Assembly (NCBI GenBank): GCA_965205055.1
Contig: OZ242030.1
Location: 2,170,001 to 2,234,000, forward strand
DNA: 64,000 nucleotides
Reading direction: 5' to 3'
DNA from: CBDBBY01 sp965205055
GTDB taxonomy: Bacteria > Pseudomonadota > Alphaproteobacteria > Rhodobacterales > Rhodobacteraceae
Position 1 is the stretch's first letter. Each line of letters opens with the position of its first letter. This document shows positions 44,824 through 53,937 of this stretch, one piece after another. Made by a program: the position numbers and the translations under genes. Under the pieces are notes generated by a model that saw nothing but the letters and a program-made list of their open reading frames with translations, was not told where the DNA came from and made no database searches.

Positions 44824-45733
44824 CGCGCAATCCGCTGGTTTTGTGCAGGAACCAGTCGACTACGAAATTCACGCCGACCGTCAAAAAAGCGATCGCAGCG
44901 GCGGGAAGCAGCGGCGTCAAGCCAGCCGTCAAATCATACTGCGCGAACTGAATCAGAAGCGCGGTTTCGCGCACCATCGACCCCCAGTCGGCGGTCGGCG
45001 GCTGTATGCCGAGGCCCAGGAACGACAAGGCGGCGATCGTCAGGAACACGAAGCAGAAGCGCAAACCGAACTCTGCCACCAGCGGCGCCATGATGTTCGG
45101 CAATATTTCGCGCCGCATGGTCCAGCCGAGCTTCTCACCGCGCAATCGGGCGGCTTCCACATAATCCATGACCACGACGTTCATGGCGACCGCCCGCGTC
45201 AGCCGGAATACCCTCGTCGAATCCAGCACCGCAATGATCAGGATCAAGCTGACAATTGTCGATCCGAATATTGACAGAAGCATCAGAGCGAATATCAGGC
45301 TCGGAATAGCCATAAGCACGTCGACGAGCCGACTCAGAGCCTGGTCGAACCATCCGCGGTCAATTGCCGCCAGCAAACCCAGTCCGCCTCCAATCAGGAA
45401 GGCAAGCAGAGTCGTAGCAAGGGCAATGCCGATCGTGTTGCGTGCGCCGTAAATCAGTCTTGAAAAAATATCCCTTCCGATCTGGTCGGTTCCGAAGACG
45501 TGACCGTCGCCCCACGGAGCAAAGGCTTCGGGGAAAATTTCGGCTTCCCCATACGGTGCCAGCAGTGGAGCGAATATCGCTGCGATTGAATAAAAAAGGA
45601 TGATTGCAAGACCGATCCAAGTCGAAATCGATGCTTTCCTGATCTCAATCCAAGCGCGGTCCATCCGCGTCCGGCGCAGCCGAACCGCCCCGACCTCGCC
45701 GGCCGCCGAATAGTTTTCCGGTGCATCCGTCAT
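44813..45733 (-). CDS. ABC transporter permease, DppC/OppC type
   Basis: Inner-membrane subunit of 306 residues with a cytoplasmic N-terminus and about six membrane segments. Family marks are the HVFGTDQIGRDIFSRLIYGAR segment near residue 95, the EAARLRGEKLGWTMRREILPNI coupling helix (EAA loop) near 200, and LSFLGLGIQPPTADWGSMV. The start at 45733 overlaps the preceding permease stop by 4 bp (ATGA); the frame remains open further upstream but only as antisense-like sequence. Substrate cannot be told, although the class imports peptides, nickel or glutathione-like solutes. Confidence 0.94.
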   Translation of the reverse strand: MTDAPENYSAAGEVGAVRLRRTRMDRAWIEIRKASISTWIGLAIILFYSIAAIFAPLLAPYGEAEIFPEAFAPWGDGHVFGTDQIGRDIFSRLIYGARNTIGIALATTLLAFLIGGGLGLLAAIDRGWFDQALSRLVDVLMAIPSLIFALMLLSIFGSTIVSLILIIAVLDSTRVFRLTRAVAMNVVVMDYVEAARLRGEKLGWTMRREILPNIMAPLVAEFGLRFCFVFLTIAALSFLGLGIQPPTADWGSMVRETALLIQFAQYDLTAGLTPLLPAAAIAFLTVGVNFVVDWFLHKTSGLRDEH

Positions 45734-46710
45734 CTCGGATGAAGCAGTCTCGGATTGGTGACGATGCCGATTATGTCGGCCAGCAGGTTGAGCAAGATGT
45801 AAGTCGCGGCAAAAATCAAAGCGCATGCCTGAACGACGGGGATGTCGCGGGTGGTCACGGCATCGACCATCAGCTGGCCGATTCCAGGATATACGAACAC
45901 CACTTCCACCACGACCACGCCGACCACAAGATACGCCAAGTTGAACGCGATCACCGTCGCGATCGGAGCCCAGGCGTTCGGAAGCGCATGCTTCAGAATG
46001 ACTTTCGTTTTCGAGACGCCCTTCAGCCGGGCCATTTCAATGTAGGGGCTTGCGAGAAGATTGATGATCGCCGCCCTGGTCATCCTCATCATGTGAGCAA
46101 GAATGACGAGCGTCAGCGTGAGAGCCGGCAATGCGCACTTTTCGACCCGCTCCCAGAACGGGGTGTCGGCGCTGACGTTCGCCAACGATGGCAAAATCGG
46201 AAAGAGCGTCGCCAGCAGCAGCATGAGGACGTATGCCACGAAAAATTCCGGGAACGAAATTGTCGTCAATGTGGCGGCGCTGACCGCCTTGTCGTAAAAC
46301 GTATTCCTATAGAGGGCTGCCGTGACTCCGAGCGCCAGCGACACCGGGACGGCGACCACGGCAGCGAACGTCGCGAGAAACAAGGTATTCCAAAGCCGAG
46401 GGGCGATCAGACCCGCAACGTCTCTGGATCTGTCCACGCCTGATGCTGAGCGTCCGGAAAACGACTTGCCCAAGTCCCCGGTCATGACTGAGCCGACCCA
46501 GTCGAAGTATCGCGTGACCGCCGGCTTGTCCAAGCCGAGTTCCGCCCTGAAAGCGGCTACGGTATCCTTTGTCGCCGCTTGTCCGAGCACCGCCTGCGTG
46601 AAATCCCCCGGGAGAAATTCCACCGAACTGAAAATGACCAAGGAAACCAAAAACAAGGTAACGATACCCAGCGCGAGTCGCTTGATTACTGTGCTTATGA
46701 CTGGATGCAC
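45730..46710 (-). CDS. ABC transporter permease, DppB/OppB type
   Basis: Membrane subunit of 326 residues, first gene of the minus-strand half. It begins with a membrane anchor VIKRLALGIVTLFLVSLVIF, then has FLPGDFTQAVLGQAAT and the ELGLDKPAVTRYFDWV segment typical of DppB, and the EMARLKGVSKTKVILKHALPN coupling helix near residue 230. The GTG at 46710 is chosen because GGAAAG lies 5 bases before it; an ATG at 46740 is the alternative. Its upstream region is separated from the substrate-binding protein gene by an IS1634-family insertion. Confidence 0.93.
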   Translation of the reverse strand: MHPVISTVIKRLALGIVTLFLVSLVIFSSVEFLPGDFTQAVLGQAATKDTVAAFRAELGLDKPAVTRYFDWVGSVMTGDLGKSFSGRSASGVDRSRDVAGLIAPRLWNTLFLATFAAVVAVPVSLALGVTAALYRNTFYDKAVSAATLTTISFPEFFVAYVLMLLLATLFPILPSLANVSADTPFWERVEKCALPALTLTLVILAHMMRMTRAAIINLLASPYIEMARLKGVSKTKVILKHALPNAWAPIATVIAFNLAYLVVGVVVVEVVFVYPGIGQLMVDAVTTRDIPVVQACALIFAATYILLNLLADIIGIVTNPRLLHPR

Positions 46711-47138
46711 GTTTCTTTCCGAAAACCGCCGCCCTTGCATTCACCCGATTGTGTTGCAAATCGGCGGATTGTGCAAGTGCATTGCATAATGGCCGCAAAT
46801 TCGCCGCCCGCCGAGCTCCGCCTCGATGCTCCTTTAGCGAAGCGATGGGGAGATCGGCGGAGCTTCTTCGCGATCAGGGCGCAGGACGCGTTGCCGCCGG
46901 ATTGATCGGCGCGATGTTCTTTGACCATACGAACCTTGCGCGGAGACCGGATGGTTGCCTCGGGGTGTTCCTTCTCTCCGTCATCGGCCTCTTCCTTTGA
47001 GTTTCCGGCTCGCCTGTTCAGCCCTTTGCTCTCCGGAAAATCGATCAATGAAGACAATCTGATATCCTTCGCTTCATTTCCGAGCGCATCGAATCACCTG
47101 ATGACCCTCGCCGTTTTGGGCGGGCGTCGCGGTTTAAC
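46711..47138. other. Divergent upstream region of the ABC permease genes
   Basis: About 430 bp with no supported gene; it should contain the permease promoter. The open frames on both strands have no recognisable domains. The right border is the TTTAAC target duplication (47133-47138) of the IS1634-family element. Confidence 0.45.
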
Positions 47139-48813
47139 CTGAACTTCACGGGCTAAATTCCGCCGATCCGTCTCCCAAGCCGTTGTTCGATATCGAAAAA
47201 TTCTGGGAATCTCGGATTCCTCACTGTCAAAAAGTTCCCAAAAATATTCACAATAATCGGAACGCTGAAGAGCCTCGGCTTCGAGCGGATCCTCGCCCGC
47301 GAGGACAGCCGCAACCGCCGCATCGCGCTTGCGGCCGTCGCCGCGCGGATCGCCGATCCGCTTTCGAAGCTCGCCACCTCGAGGCTGCTTTCGGAGGGCA
47401 CGGCCTCCTCGGGGCCCTGCTCGGCCTGGGCGAGGTGTCCGGGAACGAGGTCCTCGCCATGCTGGACTGGCTTCTCGGGCGCCAGCCCTGGATCGAGCGG
47501 AGCCTCGCGAACCGGCGCCTGGCGGAAGGCGCGCTGATCCTTTACGACCTGAGCTCGAGCTGCGCGGAGGGGCGCGGCATCGGGATGGCCGCGCGCGGCC
47601 ACAGCCGCGACGGCCGGAGCGACAAGAAGCAAATCACGTACGGGCTTCTGTGCGACCGCGAGGGATGCCCGGTCGCGATCGAAGTCTTCGAAGGCAACGC
47701 GTCCGATCCGTCGACGGTCGGCCGGCAGGTCGACAAGGTCCGGCACCGCTTCGGCCTCGGGCGGGTCGTTTTAGCGGGCGACCGGGGCATGACCGCGAGC
47801 GCGCGCATCCGGGAGGAGCTGGCTCCGGCCGGCCTCGACTGGATCTCCGCGCTGAAATCGACCGACATCCGCAAGCTGGCGAAGGGCCCGTTGACGCCGG
47901 ACGTCCCGGTTCCGGACGCGGTCGCCGAAATCGCCAGCCCGGACTTCCCCGGAGAGCGGCTGATGGTCTGCCTCAATCCCCGGCTCCGCGACGAGCGACG
48001 GCGCAAGCGCGACGAATTGCTCCGGGCCGCGGAAGACCGTCTCGGGGAAATCGCGCGGACCGTCCGAAGGAAAGGATCGCGTTTGCGAGGCGAGGCGGCG
48101 ATCGCCCGGCGCGTCGGCAGCGCCGTCGGCCACCTCAAGGTCTCCAAGCACTTCGAGATCCGATGCGAGGACGACGATCTCTCATGGAGCCGCCGCCAGG
48201 ACCGGATCGACCGCGAGGCGGAGCTCGACGGACTCCGGGTCGTCCGCACCAGCCTCGGCGAAGACTGCATCGGAGCGGACGAGGCGGTGGAGGCGTACGA
48301 ACGCCTGTCGCAGGTCGAGCAGGCCTTCCGGCAGATCAAGACCGGGCGGCCGGGAATCCGGCCGATCTTCGTCTACGCAAAAGCCCGCGTCCGCGTCTTC
48401 TTGTGCATGCTCGCCTGCCACGCCGAATGGCACATGAGAAAACGCCTGGCCCCGATCCTGTTCGAAGAGGACGATCCGGAGGCCGCCCGGGCGCAGCGCG
48501 CCTCGCCGGTCGAACCCGCCAGGCCCTCCCCCTCGGCCCGAGCCAAGGCGGCGCAAAAACGCACCCCGGACGAGACGGCAGTGCACAGCTTCCACACCCT
48601 GCTCGCCGATCTCTCGATCGTCGTTCTGAACGACGTCTCCATCGGCGGATCCGAAAGCTTCCAGCTGGCCGCGGCCCCGACGCCCGGACAAAAAAAGGCA
48701 TTCGACCTCCTCGGCGCCGATCCGAGGGGCATGTTCCCAAAAGCTGGCAGGTAGGACTCCGCGAATCGCGTTCCTGCCAAAGGAAACCTGCCTTTCTGCG
48801 CCGTGAAGTTCAG
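47139..48813 (+). mobile_element. IS1634-family insertion sequence with 6-bp target duplication
   Basis: The element is 1675 bp. Terminal inverted repeats start CTGAACTTCACGG at 47139-47151 and end with the exact complement at 48801-48813. It is flanked by the direct duplication TTTAAC at 47133-47138 and 48814-48819, so the borders are well supported. It landed between the divergent halves of the peptide-type ABC transporter locus. It carries a single transposase gene with a frame break near its 5' end. Confidence 0.85.
47183..48754 (+). pseudogene. IS1634-family transposase, frameshifted near the N-terminus
   Basis: From about 47410 to the stop, the frame encodes a good IS1634-type DDE transposase: LGALLGLGEVSGNEVLAMLDW, LILYDLSSS (first Asp), VVLAGDRGM (second Asp), LSQVEQAFRQIKTG (Glu) and the C-terminal QKKAFDLLGADPR. 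Upstream, the family-like sequence LKSLGFERILAREDSRNRRIA and LATSRLLSEGTASS lies in a different frame, so one indel near 47405-47415 separates the two. The nominal start at 47183 reads unrelated residues. Unless frameshifting is programmed or the sequence is wrong, the element is defective. Confidence 0.8.
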
Positions 48814-49112
48814 TTTAACTTCAAGGGATTGCGGCGATGCAGAATTGGCAAATGCCGTCCTGCCCGGCATCCGCCGGAGCGACTCCGATCCAATTGGGAA
48901 TCAAGAAGCTTTCTTGAAGTTTTGCTGGATTCTAACACGAACTTGACGGCATCTTCATAAAATCCTTTCTTGAAGCCGCCCGCAATTCATGCATGAATGT
49001 GGGAATCTTGATCAATGCCCGCCGCGTTCGTCCGGTCCGAGTATCCGGGCAAGGCACAGCCGCGCGAGCGTTGACAACTCAGCGATGCAACAGCCGAAGG
49101 AGAGACAGCATC

Positions 49113-50720
49113 ATGGTTGCAAAATCAAAACTCTTGAAACTGCAGTCCGCGCGACTGACCGCAGGAACAATCGACCGGCGGCAATTCATCTCGTCGGCCA
49201 TGGCGATGGGCGTCGCCCTGCCGACTGCATTGTCGATGGCGAGCAGCGCAATGGCGATGACGCCGAAAATGGGAGGTCACTTCCGAGTCGGATCGCGCCA
49301 TGGTTCTACGACGGATACTTTGGACCCCGCGAAGGCCGAGAACGGGTTCATGACGGCAACAGTTTACATGTACGGCAACAACCTTACCGTAATCGACAGT
49401 ACCGGCCAGCTCGTGAATGAACTTGCCAACAGCGTGGATTCGGACGATGCCCAGACTTGGGTGTTCGGACTGCCGACAGATTTGGAATTCCACAACGGGA
49501 AGACGCTGACGGCGGACGATGTGGTCGCGACTTTCAACTACCACAGAGACGATAACTCGAAGTCGGCGGCGAAAGGGCTGTTGACCTCCGTCACCGATGT
49601 TCGCGCCGACGGCAACAACGTGGTCTTTGAATTGGATGGTCCGAATGCGGACTTTCCTTACATCGTCAGCGACTACCACCTGATCATCCTCCCGTCCGAG
49701 GACGGAATGGTCGATCCGACGGCCGGAATCGGAACCGGGGGCTATGTGCTCGATGAATTCGAGCCGGGCGTGCGGGTGACAGCAAGCCGCAATCCGAATT
49801 ACTTCAAATCGGATGCAGCGTATTTCGACTCGGTCGAGCAGCTTGCGCTCACCGACACCACGGCGCGCCAGAACGCTCTGATGAACGGCGACGTGGATGC
49901 CATTACAGGTGTCGACCCCAAGACTGTGGCTCTCATGTCCAGAAACCCGGACGTCGAAATTTTGGAGGTGTCGGGCACTTTGCACTACACCTTCCCGATG
50001 CGTGTCGATACCCCGCCGTTCGACAACTACGATTTTCGGATGGCGTTGAAGCTCGCGCTCAAGCGCCAGGAGATGGTCGACAAGATTCTTCTTGGTCATG
50101 GAACGCTGGGCAACGATCATCCGATTTCCTCGGCGACATCGTTCTATGCCGACGACATACCGCAACGGGAATTCGATCCGGAACTGGCGGCCGAGCACTA
50201 CAGGAGGTCGGGCCACAGCGGACCCATCCAGCTCTCGGCCTCGGATGCCGCATTCGCAGGAGCGGTCGACGCAGCGCAACTCTATGCGGCTTCGGCAAAG
50301 GAAGTGGGCATCGAGATCGAGGTGGTGCGGGAACCCTCCGACGGCTACTGGTCGAATGTTTGGAACAAAAAGCCGTGGTGCGCATGTTATTGGGGCGGTC
50401 GTCCAACCTCGGACTGGATGTACTCATCGGCTTACGTCGAATCCACGGAATGGAACGACACTGCATGGCGCAACACTGAGTCGGCGAATCGTTTCAACAA
50501 GCTTGTCGTGCTTGCCAGGGCAGAACTGGATCAAAGCAAGCGCGCCCAAATGTACCGGGATACGCAGATGCTCATCCGCGACGCCGGAGGCGCCGTCGTT
50601 CCGATGTTCGCAAACCATATCATGGGCGTGAACAAAAACAGAATCGCGCATGATTCCGTCATTGCGGGAAACTGGGAGCTGGACGGAAGCCGCGGCTTTG
50701 AGCGGTGGTGGATGGCTTGA
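49113..50720 (+). CDS. ABC transporter substrate-binding protein, peptide/nickel class (SBP_bac_5)
   Basis: Periplasmic ligand receptor of 535 residues, partner of the divergent permeases and ATPase. The N-terminus has a twin-arginine-like signal (DRRQFISSAMAMGVALPTAL followed by an Ala-rich cleavage region near residue 48). The mature part contains LEFHNGKTLTADDVVATFNY, GTGGYVLDEFEPGVRVTASR and FRMALKLALKRQEMVDKILLG, all typical of DppA-like receptors. GGAGAG lies 11 bases before the ATG; the open frame further upstream to 48993 is not family sequence. It ends at a strong terminator hairpin. The IS1634 element separates it from the rest of the locus. Confidence 0.93.
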   Translation: MVAKSKLLKLQSARLTAGTIDRRQFISSAMAMGVALPTALSMASSAMAMTPKMGGHFRVGSRHGSTTDTLDPAKAENGFMTATVYMYGNNLTVIDSTGQLVNELANSVDSDDAQTWVFGLPTDLEFHNGKTLTADDVVATFNYHRDDNSKSAAKGLLTSVTDVRADGNNVVFELDGPNADFPYIVSDYHLIILPSEDGMVDPTAGIGTGGYVLDEFEPGVRVTASRNPNYFKSDAAYFDSVEQLALTDTTARQNALMNGDVDAITGVDPKTVALMSRNPDVEILEVSGTLHYTFPMRVDTPPFDNYDFRMALKLALKRQEMVDKILLGHGTLGNDHPISSATSFYADDIPQREFDPELAAEHYRRSGHSGPIQLSASDAAFAGAVDAAQLYAASAKEVGIEIEVVREPSDGYWSNVWNKKPWCACYWGGRPTSDWMYSSAYVESTEWNDTAWRNTESANRFNKLVVLARAELDQSKRAQMYRDTQMLIRDAGGAVVPMFANHIMGVNKNRIAHDSVIAGNWELDGSRGFERWWMA

Positions 50721-50741
50721 ACACTGCATAAGCCAAATTCG

Positions 50742-50766
50742 AATCGGCGGCCTTCGGCCGCCGATT
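50742..50766 (+). terminator. Rho-independent terminator of the substrate-binding protein gene
   Basis: A perfect 11-bp stem (AATCGGCGGCC paired with GGCCGCCGATT) closes a TTC loop and is followed by TCTT. It starts 21 bases after the stop codon. Confidence 0.75.
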
Positions 50767-50989
50767 TCTTGCTCCGCGCGAGTGCGGAAACTTCATTCCG
50801 GCTCAAGGCGGAGAGCCGCCAAGCAGCATTGTTGCACCCGCGCCAATGCCAACGATGCGCCGGGAGGGCGGTCTTGAATCGCCTTCAAGCGCCGAATACC
50901 CTGTCTCCGTCAAAGGATGTTGCGGCAAGCCAAATCCAGCAAACGCCCGCCGCAGCTCGGCCCGAACGGCAACCGGAGAGACCGCGGCC

Positions 50990-51526
50990 ATGTCGAACCT
51001 GAAATCCGTAAGGGACTACATCCGCAACATACCTGATTTTCCGCATGAAGGCATTCAATTCAAGGACGTGACGACCTTGTTCACCGACCCGCGCGGATTC
51101 AGGATCGCGGTCGACCAGCTCATCCACCCGTTTTCCGGCGAGCGAATCGACAAGGTGGCGGGACTGGAGGCGCGCGGATTCGTCCTCGCCGGCGCGGTCG
51201 CCCATCAGCTTTCCGCCGGTTTCGTCCCGATCCGAAAGCAAGGCAAGCTTCCCGGCGAGACCATGTCCGAGCCCTACGAGCTCGAATACGGCCAAGAAGT
51301 CATGGAAATTCATACCGATGCTCTTCAAGCGGGCGACAAGGTGCTTGTCGTGGACGATCTGCTTGCGACCGGAGGCACTGCGGCGGCAGGAATCCGTCTG
51401 CTTGAGCGTTTGGGAGCCGATATCGTGGGGTGCGCGTTCATCATCAATCTTGTCGCATTGAACGGCCAGAAGAAGCTGGAGGAATTGGGAATGCGGACTC
51501 ATTTTCTCTGCGACTTCGACGATTGA
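50990..51526 (+). CDS. apt: Adenine phosphoribosyltransferase
   Basis: Converts adenine and PRPP to AMP. The 178-residue protein has VRDYIRNIPDFPHEGIQFKD at its start, GLEARGFVLAGAVAHQL, RKQGKLPGETMSEPYELEYG and the PRPP loop VLVVDDLLATGGTAAAG, all standard. The ATG at 50990 has GGAGAG upstream; the frame is open to 50846 without family similarity. Together with mtnP and prs in this window it forms the adenine salvage route. It converges on the LytTR regulator gene. Confidence 0.96.
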   Translation: MSNLKSVRDYIRNIPDFPHEGIQFKDVTTLFTDPRGFRIAVDQLIHPFSGERIDKVAGLEARGFVLAGAVAHQLSAGFVPIRKQGKLPGETMSEPYELEYGQEVMEIHTDALQAGDKVLVVDDLLATGGTAAAGIRLLERLGADIVGCAFIINLVALNGQKKLEELGMRTHFLCDFDD

Positions 51527-51602
51527 CAAATCCGTTGCGGAGCGAGTCTCAAGTCACTTCGCCGCATTCCGACAGCTGAACAAGCCCTTCGCGGCCCTGC
51601 AA

Positions 51603-52370
51603 TCACATGCGCCGGAACAGGTGCGCATAGGTCGCGCTGACGGTCAAACTTTCGGGGCGATTCTTCAAGGTTAGCCTGTAGCGCCCGCGAAAATCCCGGC
51701 TCGCCGAAGCGATTGCGGAAACGTTGATGATCGTGCTGCGGTGTATTCTCCAAAAACAGTCCGGATCAAGGCGCTCGGACAAGTCGGTGATCGACAGCTT
51801 CACCAAATGTTCCGCGTCTTCCGTGAACGCGGACGTATATTTCTGGTCGGCGCGAAAAAACTGCACTTGATCGACGTCGACGAACTGCACCGTCTCGCCC
51901 AGCCCGACCCTAAGCCACCTTAGATGCGAACCTGTCCCGGCCAGCTGCTGCGCAATCGAATCAAGCACTTCTTTGGACAGGCTCGACGAAGTTCGCCGCC
52001 GAAGCCGTTCAATTGTCTTGCTCAAGCGTCCGACAGTCGCCGGCTTGACGAGATAGTCCACCGCCGAACGCTCGAATGCCTCCAGCGCGTGCTCGTCGAA
52101 CGCGGTGACGAAGACTATCGCGGTATCATTCGTTTGAGCGCCATGCCGCTTCGCGACTTCCAATCCCGACATGCCCGGCATTCGAATATCCAAGAACGCC
52201 ACATCGGGACTGTGCTCGCGGAGTGCCGCAAGAGCTGAAACGCCGTCGCCGACAGACGCGACAACCTGCGCCTCGGGCCAAAGCTCGTCCAGCAACCGCT
52301 CAAGGTGCCGGCGAAGCGCCGGCTCGTCGTCGGCGACGACCGCATTGACGCGATGAAGCTTGTCGGCCAA
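51603..52370 (-). CDS. LytTR-family response regulator
   Basis: A 255-residue two-component regulator. The receiver domain (about 8-125) has the acidic pair Asp14-Asp15, the phospho-acceptor Asp61 in VAFLDIRMPGMSG, and Lys109 in DYLVKP. The C-terminal LytTR DNA-binding domain (about 150-255) includes FFRADQKYTSAFTED and FWRIHRSTIINVSAI. It is encoded 154 bp after its likely sensor kinase. In such pairs the regulator often controls cell-envelope or adjacent transport genes; no target is evident here. Confidence 0.94.
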   Translation of the reverse strand: MADKLHRVNAVVADDEPALRRHLERLLDELWPEAQVVASVGDGVSALAALREHSPDVAFLDIRMPGMSGLEVAKRHGAQTNDTAIVFVTAFDEHALEAFERSAVDYLVKPATVGRLSKTIERLRRRTSSSLSKEVLDSIAQQLAGTGSHLRWLRVGLGETVQFVDVDQVQFFRADQKYTSAFTEDAEHLVKLSITDLSERLDPDCFWRIHRSTIINVSAIASASRDFRGRYRLTLKNRPESLTVSATYAHLFRRM

Positions 52371-52524
52371 GACTCAGATCCCGTCGGAGGGACGCATCGC
52401 GGCTGCCTCCGAAGCTTTGCCGACCGCTTGCTCTGGACAAACTGGTTTCATCTGCTTCCAACGCGGGCGCGATGCCGGCGCAGTCATGCGACGGCGGTTG
52501 ATTCGCAACCACATTGCGAGCGCT

Positions 52525-53568
52525 TCATTCCGCAGCGTCATTTGCCGGAATCCGAATCACGACGCACACGCCGCCGCCGGACGATTCTGTCAACGCCAAG
52601 CTCCCTTCTTCGCCGTATACGCTGCGGAGACGCTCGCGAACATTGGCGATGCATTCCCCTGCAGCCTCGGAATTGTCTTCGTCGAGTCCAACTCCGTCGT
52701 CTTGAATCTTGATTTCAACTTGGTCCGCGACCTTTTCCGCAGACACCAGAACCGCACCGCCTTCGACGGACGGCTCGACGCCGTGCAGAATAGCGTTTTC
52801 CACAAGCGGCTGCACCAGGAGCGGCGGAAGCCTTAGCCTTTCGATTTCCGGAGTCGCCGATACGTTGTGCCGGAGACGGCCGTCCATGCGCTGGGTCTGG
52901 ATATCGAGATATGCGCGGACCAGATCCAGCTCGTCGCCGAGAGTCGCATCGGGCGCGCGAGTTCGATTCAGCGCGGCCCGCAACACAATCGTCAGTTGCT
53001 CCAACAACCGCGCCGCTCGGGACGGATCCGTTTGAATCAACGAAATGACATTCGAAAGCGTGTTGAACAGGAAATGCGGTTCCATTTGCGCTTGAAGAAC
53101 GCGCAGTTCCGCTTCCGCCAACGCCTTGTCGCGCACGAGCGCATCGCGCTCCGCCTGCTCAAGCTTGCCGCGCGCCGCCCAAAGCTCGAACATCAGCCTG
53201 AATCCGATCACGCCCAGAATGCCGAACAAGAGCGCGAACGCCAGCGGCGAACTGTTTTCCTGCAAAAGGAGCAAGGGGCGCCCGGCTACAATCAGACCGC
53301 CCAGCACAAGGCCAATGACGATTCCGACAATCGTCATCAAGACGACAACAAACTGCAAATTGATGCTCGACGCCAGAAGCCTGATGCCCCAATGGATGCA
53401 GATATGGACAGAAAAGCCGATCGAATAGCTTACCAGAAGGTAGCTTGCGACGCGATCCTCAAACGCGGTCGCCATGGCGACGCCAACGGTCGTGCAAAAC
53501 AAAAAATTCGCCAACCAGCCCCACAGATAAGGGTGGGCACGCACTGAAGAAGCAAGTTTTTCCCACAT
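52525..53568 (-). CDS. LytS-type sensor histidine kinase
   Basis: Membrane sensor of 347 residues. Four hydrophobic segments occupy residues about 18-126, followed by a coiled linker (ELWAARGKLEQAERDALV). The His_kinase domain has its phosphorylated histidine at position 165 in QMEPHFLFNTLSNV. The ATPase domain has the N-box LVQPLVENAILHGVEP, IQDDGVGLDED and a closing GGGVCVVIRIP. It is paired with the LytTR regulator gene downstream. No extracellular sensor domain is visible, so the signal is probably sensed in or near the membrane. Confidence 0.93.
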   Translation of the reverse strand: MWEKLASSVRAHPYLWGWLANFLFCTTVGVAMATAFEDRVASYLLVSYSIGFSVHICIHWGIRLLASSINLQFVVVLMTIVGIVIGLVLGGLIVAGRPLLLLQENSSPLAFALLFGILGVIGFRLMFELWAARGKLEQAERDALVRDKALAEAELRVLQAQMEPHFLFNTLSNVISLIQTDPSRAARLLEQLTIVLRAALNRTRAPDATLGDELDLVRAYLDIQTQRMDGRLRHNVSATPEIERLRLPPLLVQPLVENAILHGVEPSVEGGAVLVSAEKVADQVEIKIQDDGVGLDEDNSEAAGECIANVRERLRSVYGEEGSLALTESSGGGVCVVIRIPANDAAE

Positions 53569-53937
53569 GTCATTTCTCCCGCTGGAGACGTAAGCCGTCG
53601 CGCAGCGCCCAAATCAAGCACATCGGCCCGAAGTCTTCAAAGCCCCGACTTCGACGCCTGATTCTCGATCATTGCGATCACCGCATGCGCATCGGTCCGC
53701 CAGTCCTGAATTATGGTTGCACCTGAACGCAAATCCCCAAGTCTCGGAATTGGCGCCGCGGCAGGCCGGGCATAGGCCCGGCCTGCCGCTCGACCATTCG
53801 CGCGCGAGGCTCGATGTTGCAGATCCGCGTCCACGCGCGACTTGATGAGAATGCCGCAATTCATGAAATCCGCATTCTCGCACCGGGCCGAGGATTCTTT
53901 GCAGAGCCATTCGGCGCAACAAAGATTCGGATTGCTC
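53569..53937. other. Region between the sensor kinase and carotenoid oxygenase genes
   Basis: No supported gene in about 370 bp. It includes the kinase promoter region and a perfect 14-bp hairpin at 53758-53789. The remaining open frames are antisense-like. Confidence 0.5.
53758..53789. repeat. Perfect 14-bp GC-rich hairpin
   Basis: GCGGCAGGCCGGGC is exactly complementary to GCCCGGCCTGCCGC across an ATAG loop. It lies about 150 bp beyond the carotenoid oxygenase stop codon and 190 bp before the kinase start, both minus-strand genes. There is no U-tract on either side, so it may be an unconventional terminator, an mRNA-stabilising hairpin or a REP-like palindrome. Confidence 0.55.

Noticed and set aside
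46711..47057. Minus-strand frame of about 120 residues upstream of the permease gene
   Set aside because: Rich in Arg, Ser and Lys with no domain and no ribosome-binding site; it overlaps the likely permease promoter.
47329..48960. 543-residue alternative plus-strand frame over the IS1634 transposase
   Set aside because: Proline/arginine-rich shadow; the DDE motifs are all in the other frame. Only its short beginning overlaps genuine transposase sequence before the frame break.
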